Assembly (NCBI GenBank): GCA_005882905.1
Contig: VBBG01000044.1
Coordinates: 1-16,551 of the forward strand
Reading direction: 5' to 3'
Length of the DNA: 16,551 bases
Source: Candidatus Bathyarchaeota archaeon
GTDB lineage: Archaea > Thermoproteota > Bathyarchaeia > 40CM-2-53-6
Positions 6,066-13,696 of the stretch are shown here, in pieces. Made by a program: the position numbers and the translations under genes. Under the pieces are notes generated by a model. That model was not told where the DNA came from. It worked only from the letters and a program-made list of their open reading frames with translations, and did no database searches. Each line of letters begins with the position of its first letter. The stretch's first letter is position 1.

Positions 6066-7616
6066 ATGGCATTGCTCTCAAAGCTCCACCCAGTCGTCCT
6101 GAAGGCAGGAACAAGCGAAGCCTCCAACATACTGGAAGGCTACGCCGCGTTCTGGAAGATTCCCTATCAGCTGAACACTCTCAACGCGGAGGAGTCCATA
6201 ATCTTCACCTCGGATAGAGCGACCGCGTTTCAGTCTCCCACTAACCACTCTGTAATACTAGCTCCAGTGGGACGAGAAGAGGCGGAAAAGGCCGCCTCAG
6301 ACGCAGGAGCCGGAGTCTCGTCAGAGAAGAGACTTGTCCGCCTCCCTGTTAGAAGGGGCATAACTGTCTCCATAAAAGCGAACGTGTACGAGTACTCTGG
6401 CTCGCGAATCGAGCCCCTGCTACTCTCCAAACGCATTCCAATCTTATCACGGGTCCACGGGACGAACGTCCACTTGCTTGGAATCGATCTTGTAGGAGAA
6501 TACACGCGGCTGGTCCATGACGGCTTCGAGCAAGTCCCCAGCAGGAGATTCAGCCTTGTCAGCAAACTTCCTTTCTCCTACCAGTCGATTCCAGCTTTCA
6601 TCAGAAACCGCTCGTTCCGTTCAGAGAAGGGACTCTCCGAGCTGACAGAGGAGAACCTCGGACCGGTGGAATGCCTCCGCGCAGTCTTCCTCGCCAGCGT
6701 AGTCAAGATCGCGGGTCCGGTTCCTAGAATCGGCTTCTGGAGACGGGGCAAAGGCTACGCTCTCTCAGTAACACACGATGTAGAGACAAGCACTGGCCTC
6801 GAGAAGGGAGCAGACAGACTTATGGAAGTGGAGGGACGGCTGAAGATCCGGTCAACCTGGAACATCCCCAGTGACCGCTACCCCCTTAACGCCGCGTCGC
6901 TGACAAACTTGGCCAAGAATGGCGAAGTCGGCGCCCACGACACGAAGCATGACGGCAGACTGGTATTCCTCAGCGTTGAAGAGTTGACGCTAAGACTCGC
7001 CAGCTGTAGGGCGGAGATTGAGAGTCGTGCTGATCAGAAGATTCAAGGCTTCAGGGCCCCACTGCTTCAACACAGCCTAGGCTTGGCGGAGGCACTTTCC
7101 CACTCCGGCTACGGATACGACTCTTCATGCCCATCCTGGGAGATCCTTTCCCCGACATCTCTCCGCCCCCACGGCGTAGGAACCGTCTTCCCGTTCTACA
7201 TGCATAAGATTCTCGAGATCCCCGTATCCCTCCCTCAAGACCATCAGCTTATTCGAGTGGCAGGGCAGAAACCCTCGGCAGCGGTTGACCTCCTTCTCCA
7301 ACTGTCAACGTGGATCCAAGGTGTTGGTGGAGCCTGCGTCTTGCTTGTTCATCCCGACTATGAGTTCGCAGAGCCCGAGAACAAACGAGAATATGAGAGG
7401 CTTCTAGAGCGCTTCCGGTCGGACCCTGACTGTGACATAATGACACTCGGCGAGATGACCGAATGGTGGAATATGAGGAGCCAGGCCAGAATCCAGATCG
7501 ACGACGGCAACGCTTCAATCGCCTATCAGGGACCCATGCAAGGAGCGGGCGATCTCCAAGCCCAGCTCGTCACCGGCTACGGCGACGACGGCTTCAGCGT
7601 CGTGAACGTCTCATGA
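6066..7616 (+). CDS. Polysaccharide deacetylase (NodB-fold) protein with unknown N-terminal domain
   Basis: 516 residues. Residues 1-225 form a domain I do not recognise. From about 230 the NodB motifs appear: VTHDVET (235-241) with metal D238, the HxxxH pair in AHDTKHDGR (H291, H295), GFRAP (328-332), a YGYDSS strand (349-354) and a late LLVHPDYEF with the catalytic histidine. The family removes N- or O-acetyl groups from sugars. There is no signal peptide, which points to cytoplasmic deacetylation of a precursor such as a sugar nucleotide or lipid-linked sugar rather than the finished polymer. ATG 6066 abuts the previous stop, and the 3' end overlaps the next GT2 gene by four bases (ATGA, 7613-7616), a NodB/NodC-like pairing. 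Confidence 0.85.
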   Translation: MALLSKLHPVVLKAGTSEASNILEGYAAFWKIPYQLNTLNAEESIIFTSDRATAFQSPTNHSVILAPVGREEAEKAASDAGAGVSSEKRLVRLPVRRGITVSIKANVYEYSGSRIEPLLLSKRIPILSRVHGTNVHLLGIDLVGEYTRLVHDGFEQVPSRRFSLVSKLPFSYQSIPAFIRNRSFRSEKGLSELTEENLGPVECLRAVFLASVVKIAGPVPRIGFWRRGKGYALSVTHDVETSTGLEKGADRLMEVEGRLKIRSTWNIPSDRYPLNAASLTNLAKNGEVGAHDTKHDGRLVFLSVEELTLRLASCRAEIESRADQKIQGFRAPLLQHSLGLAEALSHSGYGYDSSCPSWEILSPTSLRPHGVGTVFPFYMHKILEIPVSLPQDHQLIRVAGQKPSAAVDLLLQLSTWIQGVGGACVLLVHPDYEFAEPENKREYERLLERFRSDPDCDIMTLGEMTEWWNMRSQARIQIDDGNASIAYQGPMQGAGDLQAQLVTGYGDDGFSVVNVS

Positions 7617-8785
7617 CAAGCCTTCTCCTCATAGTCTGGCTCATCGTTGGTGGCGTCCACATTGGCGCCCCATTGATCTACTTTGGGCTCATGCGAAGGG
7701 TCGGGGCAAAGAGAGACTACAACATCGAGCAGAAGCCCATCGAGCCTGATGTGAGCGTCATCATTCCAACATACAACGAGGCCCCGGTCATCGCCAAGAA
7801 GATTGCAAATCTCCTGGAAAACAACTATCCGCTCGACAAGTTAGAGGTAATCATTACCGATGGAGGATCCAAAGACGGAACAGTCGAAATAGCGAGAGAG
7901 CTGTTGGAAAGAAGAAGTGTGCGAGCACGAATCCTGACCCAACGGGAGAGGAGGGGTAAGAGCTACGGTGTCAACGTCGCGCTGTCAGCCGCGAAGAACG
8001 AGATCATATGCCTAAGCGATGCAGAGTGCATGTGGGAAAAGGGAGCGCTGCACAACGCTCTGAAGTACATCTCCGATCCCTCGATCGGATCCGTTACGGG
8101 CATCCACGCGCTTTCCGGATCAGCCGAGGGATTGTCATTGAGCATCGAAGGCTCCTATCGATCGATCTACAGGATGCTGCGAGTAGCAGAGTCGAAGCTT
8201 CACAGCACTCCGGTAGCGGAGGCGGAGATCCAGGTCTTCCGGTACTCGGACGTTAAGAAGGTCGATCCGAGAGTTGGGGCGGACGATACCTGTATTGCTC
8301 TCTGTGTGGTGGAGAAAGGACTGAGGGCTATCGCTGCTGAGGACGTGATGTTCTTCGATCCTACGCCCGGGTCTTGGACCGGAAGATTCCGCCAAAAGTT
8401 CCGTCGTGGCCAGCATATACTCCAAGCCTTCCTCAAACACTCGAGACTGATCTTCCGGAGAAGAGACATTTTCTCAAGCGTGATCTTTCCAATGGAGTTC
8501 TTCATTTATGTCATCAACCCGCTCCTCTTTCCTCTCTTCCTTGTCCTTACAGTGACCCTGATGGCTACGAATCTTCTGCTTGCTCTTCTCATTGCCGGAG
8601 CCCTGGCAGTTGTCGCCGCAGTCCCGGGTCTCAGAACCGCCTTTACAACCTATCTCACGAACAATCTCACAATGCTCGCAGCTATCATTCAGGAAGCGAG
8701 AGGAAACAAGCAGCTTGTCTGGACCAAGATCGACGAGACGAGAGTCAGCCCAGAAACAGCTGAGCCCCCAGTCATTCCGAGTTGA
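7613..8785 (+). CDS. Membrane glycosyltransferase family 2 (NodC/hyaluronan-synthase-like)
   Basis: 390 residues from ATG 7613. The reading frame extends upstream to GTG 7463, but that part overlaps the deacetylase and is an Arg-rich junk translation, so the ATGA overlap start is preferred. It has an N-terminal membrane helix (3-25), then a GT-A domain: VSVIIPTYNEAPVI (47-60), ITDGGSKDGT (81-90), SDAE (135-138) as the DxD-type metal site and GADDT (222-226) as the TED-like base. A RQKFRRGQH segment (260-268) takes the place of the QxxRW motif. Two C-terminal membrane segments follow (about 292-316 and 318-338). Such enzymes polymerise or transfer sugars and can extrude product across the membrane. 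Polymerase activity is an inference; a single-addition transferase is also possible. Confidence 0.88.
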   Translation: MTSLLLIVWLIVGGVHIGAPLIYFGLMRRVGAKRDYNIEQKPIEPDVSVIIPTYNEAPVIAKKIANLLENNYPLDKLEVIITDGGSKDGTVEIARELLERRSVRARILTQRERRGKSYGVNVALSAAKNEIICLSDAECMWEKGALHNALKYISDPSIGSVTGIHALSGSAEGLSLSIEGSYRSIYRMLRVAESKLHSTPVAEAEIQVFRYSDVKKVDPRVGADDTCIALCVVEKGLRAIAAEDVMFFDPTPGSWTGRFRQKFRRGQHILQAFLKHSRLIFRRRDIFSSVIFPMEFFIYVINPLLFPLFLVLTVTLMATNLLLALLIAGALAVVAAVPGLRTAFTTYLTNNLTMLAAIIQEARGNKQLVWTKIDETRVSPETAEPPVIPS

Positions 8786-8858
8786 GGTCGACATGGAAAA
8801 TGGATGAAGCGAAAGTCTTGTGGGTTGAACAGGTTTTCTGATGGGAGATGAGTGACAG

Positions 8859-9779
8859 GTGAAGTGGAGCGGTAAAACGGCCTTGGTGACTGGAGGCGCC
8901 GGCTTTATCGGCATGAACCTCGTGCGCGAGTTATGCGCGGCCAACTCTCACGTAACAGTGATGGACGATTTCTCAGCCGCACCACGTACGAACCTCTCAG
9001 GACTGCCGGTAGACATTGTCGAGCGGAGCGTGATGGAGGAATCTTCGTTCGCCAAGCTCCCGGACATTGATCACGTCTTCCACTTGGCAAGCCCCTCATC
9101 GGTGATACTCTATGGTAAGGAGCCTCAGAAGTGCTTCTCCACGACCACCATAAGCATGATCAATGTTCTGAGATACGCTAAGACGAACGGTGTCAAGAAG
9201 ATAGTATATCCTTCAAGCGGAAGCGTGTATGGCCGAGCAAGCCCACCGCAGAAAGAAACGACAATTCCGAGACCGACGAATCTATATGCGGTCGCCAAGC
9301 TGGCGTGCGAGCAGATGATCGAAGGGACTGAAGATCCACCCCCGACGACGATGTTGAGAATATTCGCAGGATACGGTCCTGGAGAAGCTCACAAAGGACA
9401 GATCGCAAGCCCCGTAGGCCTCTTCCTAAGATCCATTGCCTCCGACGAACCACCTATAATCTACGGGGACGGAACCCAGTCCAGAGACTTCATCTACATA
9501 GGTGACGTGGTAAAGATCATGATGCGAGCCGCTGAGAGCCCCGCGGTTGGAATAGTCAATGCTGGAAGCGGGGAATCACACACCTTCAACCAGGTTGTCG
9601 AGATGCTGAACCGGAGACTGGGCAAGAAAGTCACGCCCCGATACATCAACAGACCGATAAACTATCTTGAACGGACCCACGCGGACACGTCTCTGATGAC
9701 TAAGACCTTCGGTGTCACTCCTTTGTCTCTTGAAGAAGGTGTGGACAAGTATTGTTCGTCCATAGAACTCGCGACCTAG
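8859..9779 (+). CDS. NAD-dependent sugar-nucleotide epimerase/dehydratase (GalE-like extended SDR)
   Basis: 306 residues. The Rossmann motif TGGAGFIG is at residues 11-18, the acidic residue after beta-2 is in VTVMDDFS, the catalytic serine is in YPSSGSVYG (S119/S120) and the YxxxK pair is Y143/K147 (NLYAVAK). GDGTQSRDFIYIGDV is the usual substrate-domain motif of UDP-glucose 4-epimerase relatives, which also include dTDP-glucose dehydratases and UDP-GlcNAc C4-epimerases. It would supply a sugar nucleotide for the preceding transferases. The start is GTG 8859, because an in-frame TGA lies at 8853-8855; a GGAG at 8844-8847 could be its ribosome site. It follows the GT2 gene after 73 bases and ends in a CTAG shared with the stop of the convergent gene. 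Confidence 0.9.
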   Translation: MKWSGKTALVTGGAGFIGMNLVRELCAANSHVTVMDDFSAAPRTNLSGLPVDIVERSVMEESSFAKLPDIDHVFHLASPSSVILYGKEPQKCFSTTTISMINVLRYAKTNGVKKIVYPSSGSVYGRASPPQKETTIPRPTNLYAVAKLACEQMIEGTEDPPPTTMLRIFAGYGPGEAHKGQIASPVGLFLRSIASDEPPIIYGDGTQSRDFIYIGDVVKIMMRAAESPAVGIVNAGSGESHTFNQVVEMLNRRLGKKVTPRYINRPINYLERTHADTSLMTKTFGVTPLSLEEGVDKYCSSIELAT

Positions 9780-10378
9780 CCGCTGCTTGGGGTCCTAGAA
9801 ATTTTCGGCGAGTTCCGCAGTAGCGAGTATCGCCTATAGGCAGCGAGCATGGTCAGAGCCACTGTATAGCTCATCAAGACGGTCGCGCTGGAAGCTCCTG
9901 TGAAGAAATAACCTGCCCCTAGAATAACGCCTAGCGAAATCGAAACGACCACGCTCAAGAAAATACTGAGGAGAATACGCTCAAGCTGGGAGAACTTATC
10001 GGCTGGAAACATGAAGCGGAGTGTGGAGTAGCCCGGTAGAAAACCGAGCAGTCCCAGCCCGAAGAGGATCCGGAGAAACGTCAGAGGCATCGTCTGTATC
10101 TGGAAGACTACGAGAACGACTTCCAAAGCGGAAACAGGTATGGTGGCATAGATCCACCAAGCCTCGGCTGGCGCTTTTAGAAAGCGGGACAAGGAATCAT
10201 ATCTTGCCATTTCGAAGTTGATGAGGCCACTCCTCTGAAGATCACTTACAATCTGCAGCAGGTCCTCTTCTGTAGAACGAATCCCCTCTTGGCTCAGCCC
10301 GCTCTCCAACTCCTTGATGGTCGAGGGCTTATACCTGCGAATGTAAGCGAGAACTAGCTCCTTCCTTATATTAGTCAA
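9776..10378 (-). CDS. DUF1616-family membrane protein with N-terminal winged-helix-like region
   Basis: 200 residues. Residues 1-55 (IRRYKPSTIKELESGLSQ...) look like a winged-helix segment. Then come four predicted membrane helices (about 75-95, 100-116, 134-157, 165-182). GFLPGYSTLRFMFP (112-125) followed by LERILLSIFLSVVVSISLG (132-150) is the signature I associate with DUF1616 (PF07760), a mainly archaeal membrane family of unknown function. Canonical members continue into an extracellular beta domain, but this one stops after the helices; a matching extracellular module is encoded on the other strand at 10905-11454. The start is TTG 10378, with no ATG or GTG closer upstream in frame. Its stop overlaps the epimerase stop on the opposite strand. 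Confidence 0.7.
   Translation of the reverse strand: MTNIRKELVLAYIRRYKPSTIKELESGLSQEGIRSTEEDLLQIVSDLQRSGLINFEMARYDSLSRFLKAPAEAWWIYATIPVSALEVVLVVFQIQTMPLTFLRILFGLGLLGFLPGYSTLRFMFPADKFSQLERILLSIFLSVVVSISLGVILGAGYFFTGASSATVLMSYTVALTMLAAYRRYSLLRNSPKISRTPSSG
10366..10373 (+). promoter_or_regulatory. Possible TATA box for the plus-strand gene at 10418
   Basis: TTATATTA lies inside the first codons of the divergent DUF1616 gene. With about 25 bases to the transcription start this gives initiation near 10395 and a leader of about 22 bases. The two start codons are only 39 bases apart, so promoter and coding sequence must overlap here. On the minus strand CAAAAGTTTG (10411-10420) could serve the DUF1616 gene. 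Confidence 0.35.
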
Positions 10379-10417
10379 GGACCTGAGCCTCTCAGAAATC
10401 GACGAGGAAACAAACTT

Positions 10418-10930
10418 TTGCGGACACGCCCCCTCGCTTTGCTGTTCTGCATCCTACTATCCTCAATACTCCTCTTAATGAACACAGAACACGCGTCTGC
10501 TGGGACTGATCCCATAACCACGGCAAGAACCGACCTGGTCGCCGCGTTCCAGTCCATACAGACAGCCCAAAGGCAAGGGGCCTCCAACACAGATCTTCTT
10601 CCCCTGATCATTCAGCTCAACACTGCTCTCCAATACGAGGAGAACGCCACTGCTCTCCAACAACAAGATCCGACTGATCCGACTGCAACAGCCTATGCCT
10701 TGCAATCGATCAATCTCTCTACGAACGTCTCGCTCCAAGCCCAACGCCTTGGGGATGAAGCCCAGAGCGCGTCATTACGCAGGTCAGTTATTGCTTATGG
10801 TCTCGCGTTGACGGCCGCGACCGTCGCAGCCCTCGGGGTGGTCGGGGCTCCCAGACTGATACGGTTCATCCAGAAGAATCGACTCCGACGAGCCCGAATT
10901 GTATATGGAGAAGATAATCCTGCAAGATAA
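10418..10930 (+). CDS. Secreted/membrane-anchored protein of unknown function
   Basis: 170 residues from TTG 10418. An N-terminal signal peptide is clear: RTRP, then the hydrophobic ALLFCILLSSILLLM, then ASA near residues 26-28. Residues 30-120 are a Gln/Ala/Leu-rich helical region (ARTDLVAAFQSIQTAQRQG, QLNTALQYEENATALQQQ), probably an extracellular coiled or helical bundle with possible N-glycosylation sequons (NAT, NLST, NVS). A single membrane helix (about 123-146) and a basic tail (RFIQKNRLRRAR) follow, so the bulk should face outside. I know no named family for it. It sits between the two DUF1616 pieces and overlaps the next gene by 26 bases, suggesting a shared membrane complex with them. 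Confidence 0.7.
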   Translation: MRTRPLALLFCILLSSILLLMNTEHASAGTDPITTARTDLVAAFQSIQTAQRQGASNTDLLPLIIQLNTALQYEENATALQQQDPTDPTATAYALQSINLSTNVSLQAQRLGDEAQSASLRRSVIAYGLALTAATVAALGVVGAPRLIRFIQKNRLRRARIVYGEDNPAR

Positions 10931-11454
10931 GCTGGTCGTATTCCTCATCCTACTCGTATCCTTCGCTGCAATTTTCAGTTCTGCAACATTCTATGCTCTC
11001 AGCCCTAGAGCCTCCCAGCCCCTCATGGCCATGGGCATCTACTCGCGAACAGGACTTCTGGGGTATACTGTGCCTGCGACCAACTCGTCGGTCACGAGCG
11101 GGGACAGACTCAACTGGACCCTATCCGTGACCAACGATATGGGCTCGGCCCAGTTTGTTATGATAATCGCAAGAATGGCAAACTCGACCTTCCCGTCCTC
11201 TAATTCTTCAACCCCATCCACCTTTCCCGAAATTGTCGCGCCGGAGCGTTTCGTCGGAGATGGCGAAACTTCGAATATCGGCTTCAACTGTGGATGTCGA
11301 AGGCAAACCGGTCGTAATAACCGGAGATAGCTTTCGGTGGATCTTTGAGCTCTGGACCTACGACCTAGTCTGTGGCTGCTTCCACTATGGCTACGGTCCC
11401 CAGAACGGTTCAACAGGTGTTTGGCTCCAAGTCTGGTTCAACCCTTCCGGCTAG
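10905..11454 (+). pseudogene. DUF1616-like extracellular domain protein, interrupted by a frameshift
   Basis: The first part (ATG 10905, to the stop at 11330) has a membrane anchor (LVVFLILLVSFAAIFSSATFY), then GIYSRTGLLGY and VTSGDRLNWTLSVTNDMGS. This is the pattern of the extracellular half of DUF1616 proteins. After GDGET (about 11269) this frame loses sense and stops in an Arg-rich tail. In the +1 frame, sense resumes with LRISASTVDVEGKPVVITGD and FRWIFELWTYD, the expected C-terminal strands, ending at the stop at 11452-11454. Deleting one base near 11265-11272 (for example in GAAAC) restores a single protein of about 182 residues. It may be a true frameshifted gene, a programmed shift or a sequencing/assembly error; the T/A-poor context has no obvious slippery site. 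Confidence 0.6.
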
Positions 11455-11475
11455 AATCGCGCCCGCCCCGGATGA

Positions 11476-13347
11476 TCAGCCGAGATGCCTGTTCTCATAC
11501 AAACGGTCGGTGCCCGTGGAGTAGACCAGGTTGAAGCTGTGAGAGGCGTCGATCTCGAAAGCTGATTTCAGGTTGACATAGTAAGTGGAGTTAGAGCCGA
11601 ATCTCATGATGTAGAGGTTATCGAAGAAATCTTGGATGAGCAGGTAGTCGGCGGTACTGTCTGCCCTAGTGAAAGTGAGATTGTATCCAGCGTTTGCACC
11701 ATAAGTACCGAATATGATGTAAATGCCGCTCTTACCTGTGATGTCCGATTGCTCTAGCAGAATCGCGCCTTCATAGCCGTAGAATGGAGCGTAGTATTTT
11801 TCCCCATACCAGCCCGGGTGGGCCACCAGCAGCGAGTGCACGTTGGTCGTCGCGGCCACGTTAGCAGCCAGCAGGTCCGATTGAGGCAGGTACTGGAAGG
11901 AGTCTCCAGCGTAGCGGGGCAGCGGCATCACTATAGAGAACCCGACAACCACCACCATAAGCGCAACGGCAAAGGGCCGTAGAAAAGACCAGCTCCTGAT
12001 CCTGAGGTCTGCTCGGCGCTCGAGCAACGAAGCGGAAAGGAACGCGAAGGGAATCAACGCGAAGAGGTAGCTCCTCTGAAGAACATCCGGATTTCCGAAC
12101 AGTGCGACGGGTATCGTAGAGACTGCTGCCAGGAATAATCCTGCTAGAAAGTATTCTCTATCGCGGAATCGCTTGATGAAGACCAATAGGATCAGCCCCA
12201 ACACCCAGATAGCTGCAGACATACCCTCCTCCACCAGAAGAGCCACTTGGTAGCTGGGCAACGGTGTGGGAGGGGCTTTGGGAGGTAGGTAAGGCAGGCC
12301 CCCTAGCCCGGCTGAAGCCGCAGCGTCTGCGATCCCCAAAACTACTCCGAGCGCGGCCGTGGCTACACCAAACCACCAGACTGCTACAAATGCGAGGAGG
12401 GTAAGCAAGAACGGCCCGACATTAGAGATATTCGATCTGATCGCTTGAAGCCGCCCAGAGGAGACTATGGGCCTCAGAATTAGGAAACCGATCGTTCCAA
12501 GACTCGTCACGAGAGAGGTCTCGGGATGACTAAATACGAACACTGGTATAGAAGCAATCAACATCAGAGTCAAGAGTCGCAAGTGAGTCTTATCCTCGAA
12601 CTTCCGGAGGAGGAGATACATGAAGCCGAGATACGGGATCAGCTCGAGGCTCTGGGGAGAGAGATGAAGCTGGAACCAGAACCCGCTCATGATAACCGAA
12701 GCAACGATCACAGAAAACCGGTTGCCGAAGGTTCTCGCTATCACATAGAAGAAGAATGCGACGATCAATGAGAGCACAGCGGGATAGTAGAGCATTAGCT
12801 GAAACGGGTCTATCCCGGCCACCGACGTCAAGTCCGCAAGGAAGACATACGCACCTGGAAACTGGTAGACATACCACACGGGGTTGTTGAACCAGCCTCC
12901 CAAGTTCGTAAGACTCAGGGAATTTCCCTCATGCTGATAGGTATCGAGGAATCTCGGGTTTTGGTAGGCAAAGGAGGGGAGTCCAATCAAGTAGAGAGAA
13001 AGCAGGAACAGACTCGAGATCTCAAGAATTGTTCTGACCCTACCAACGACGAGCGTTCTGGCTGGGAACAGAGCGAGGGTTGAGAAGAGGCCCAGCCAGT
13101 AGGCTGCAGGGAGCTGGCTGACATAGAAGAATGCGTCTGGCGGGATTACAGCTATGCGCACGGTGGCCGCCGAGAAAAACCACGCCGAGACAGACACGGT
13201 CAATAGACCAGCCAAAACCGCAAACCCTCCGACCCCGATCTCCTCATAGAAAGGCCTAGTCTCGAGCGAGATTGGCCCCCTCGCGGCCGAGCGACCAGAA
13301 ACCCAGCCGTCCATGGTGTTCGCGACACTCGATCTGCCGCGTCGCAT
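11476..13347 (-). CDS. Polytopic membrane protein, probable GT-C-type glycosyltransferase
   Basis: 623 residues with about 12-13 predicted membrane helices between residues 41 and 475, then a soluble extracellular C-terminal domain of about 145 residues. The loop after helix 1 carries PPDAFFYVSQ (D71) and the next large loop has NPRFLDTYQHEG, positions where GT-C enzymes place catalytic acidic residues. FQLHLSPQSLELIPYLGFMYLL (split as residues 225-246) is a motif seen in archaeal GT-C-like membrane proteins. The protein ends in FNLVYSTGTDRLYENRHLG, resembling the C-terminus of oligosaccharyltransferase-like or mannosyltransferase-like proteins. It would use a lipid-linked sugar on the outer face. 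ATG 13347 is the start; ATG 13314 is an alternative. It is convergent with the frameshifted gene, 21 bases apart. The GT-C call is inferred from topology. Confidence 0.6.
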   Translation of the reverse strand: MRRGRSSVANTMDGWVSGRSAARGPISLETRPFYEEIGVGGFAVLAGLLTVSVSAWFFSAATVRIAVIPPDAFFYVSQLPAAYWLGLFSTLALFPARTLVVGRVRTILEISSLFLLSLYLIGLPSFAYQNPRFLDTYQHEGNSLSLTNLGGWFNNPVWYVYQFPGAYVFLADLTSVAGIDPFQLMLYYPAVLSLIVAFFFYVIARTFGNRFSVIVASVIMSGFWFQLHLSPQSLELIPYLGFMYLLLRKFEDKTHLRLLTLMLIASIPVFVFSHPETSLVTSLGTIGFLILRPIVSSGRLQAIRSNISNVGPFLLTLLAFVAVWWFGVATAALGVVLGIADAAASAGLGGLPYLPPKAPPTPLPSYQVALLVEEGMSAAIWVLGLILLVFIKRFRDREYFLAGLFLAAVSTIPVALFGNPDVLQRSYLFALIPFAFLSASLLERRADLRIRSWSFLRPFAVALMVVVVGFSIVMPLPRYAGDSFQYLPQSDLLAANVAATTNVHSLLVAHPGWYGEKYYAPFYGYEGAILLEQSDITGKSGIYIIFGTYGANAGYNLTFTRADSTADYLLIQDFFDNLYIMRFGSNSTYYVNLKSAFEIDASHSFNLVYSTGTDRLYENRHLG

Positions 13348-13481
13348 GGGATTTGCAGAGGATGAATGGGAGCGTTAAGTCTTTTGTTGGAGAATTAGGC
13401 GCTACTTCTAGTACACTTGTATGCATCGGCGAAGGCTGGACTGCAGATTCCTACCGGAAGTCTCAAACCACTCCGTACATA

Positions 13482-13495
13482 CGCGGATATCCGCG
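13482..13495. promoter_or_regulatory. Perfect 14-bp palindrome, operator candidate
   Basis: CGCGGATATCCGCG reads the same on both strands. It ends 14 bases before the TATA element at 13510-13516, a position used by archaeal activators binding upstream of TFB. No second copy was noticed in the window. Confidence 0.4.
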
Positions 13496-13509
13496 AAGAA
13501 CCCCAAGAG

Positions 13510-13516
13510 TTTTAAA
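13510..13516 (+). promoter_or_regulatory. Archaeal TATA box
   Basis: TTTTAAA preceded by purine-rich AAGAG (a possible BRE). Predicted transcription start is near 13538-13542, three to seven bases before an ATG at 13545. TTTAAA is itself palindromic, so it could also fire toward the GT-C-like gene, with a leader of about 140 bases. Confidence 0.45.
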
Positions 13517-13539
13517 CCATTCCCACTTGTAATAAAATT

Positions 13540-13696
13540 GGCGAATGATGGAGACGATAGGTCTCTCCAACCGCTCCCCGCAGGCGGAATCAGAGAGATG
13601 GGTCGTAGAGAGCCTGTTTCTGACCCTTCTCCTGAACCCCGACAATAGTTCGCACATGGTCCTGGGAGCCAGCGCGTCTAGATCCAACCTTTTTTT
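13540..13696 (+). ncRNA. Candidate small RNA or short leaderless transcript
   Basis: The span between the predicted start from the TATA box and a T7 tract (13690-13696), which on its own can terminate archaeal transcription. Near its 5' end a two-part hairpin forms: TCTCTC (13562-13567) with GAGAGA (13593-13598), enclosing CCGC (13571-13574) with GCGG (13584-13587) around a 9-base loop. An alternative short stem, GAGAC (13551-13555) with GTCTC (13561-13565), would compete with it. It does not match SRP RNA, RNase P RNA or a box C/D RNA. A 76-codon frame from 13545 runs past the T-tract, so a coding transcript is the rival explanation. Confidence 0.25.
13690..13696 (+). terminator. T7 tract, possible archaeal terminator
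   Basis: CCTTTTTTTCAG on the plus strand, about 150 bases after the predicted start from the TATA box at 13510. Archaeal RNA polymerase can stop at such T-runs without a hairpin. Confidence 0.3.

Noticed and set aside
7463..7612. Upstream GTG extension of the membrane GT2 gene (50 extra residues)
   Set aside because: It overlaps the deacetylase coding sequence completely, is Arg-rich without a fold, and the ATG at 7613 gives a natural membrane-helix N-terminus with an ATGA overlap.
8474..8944. 156-codon minus-strand ORF across the end of the GT2 gene and start of the epimerase gene
   Set aside because: It is a shadow of two well-supported genes, with His/Lys/Ser-rich low-complexity translation.
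13545..13622. Box C/D small RNA (ATGATGG near 13545 and CTGA near 13618)
   Set aside because: The C box is imperfect, the spacing of about 70 bases has no C'/D' pair, and no terminal stem is present.
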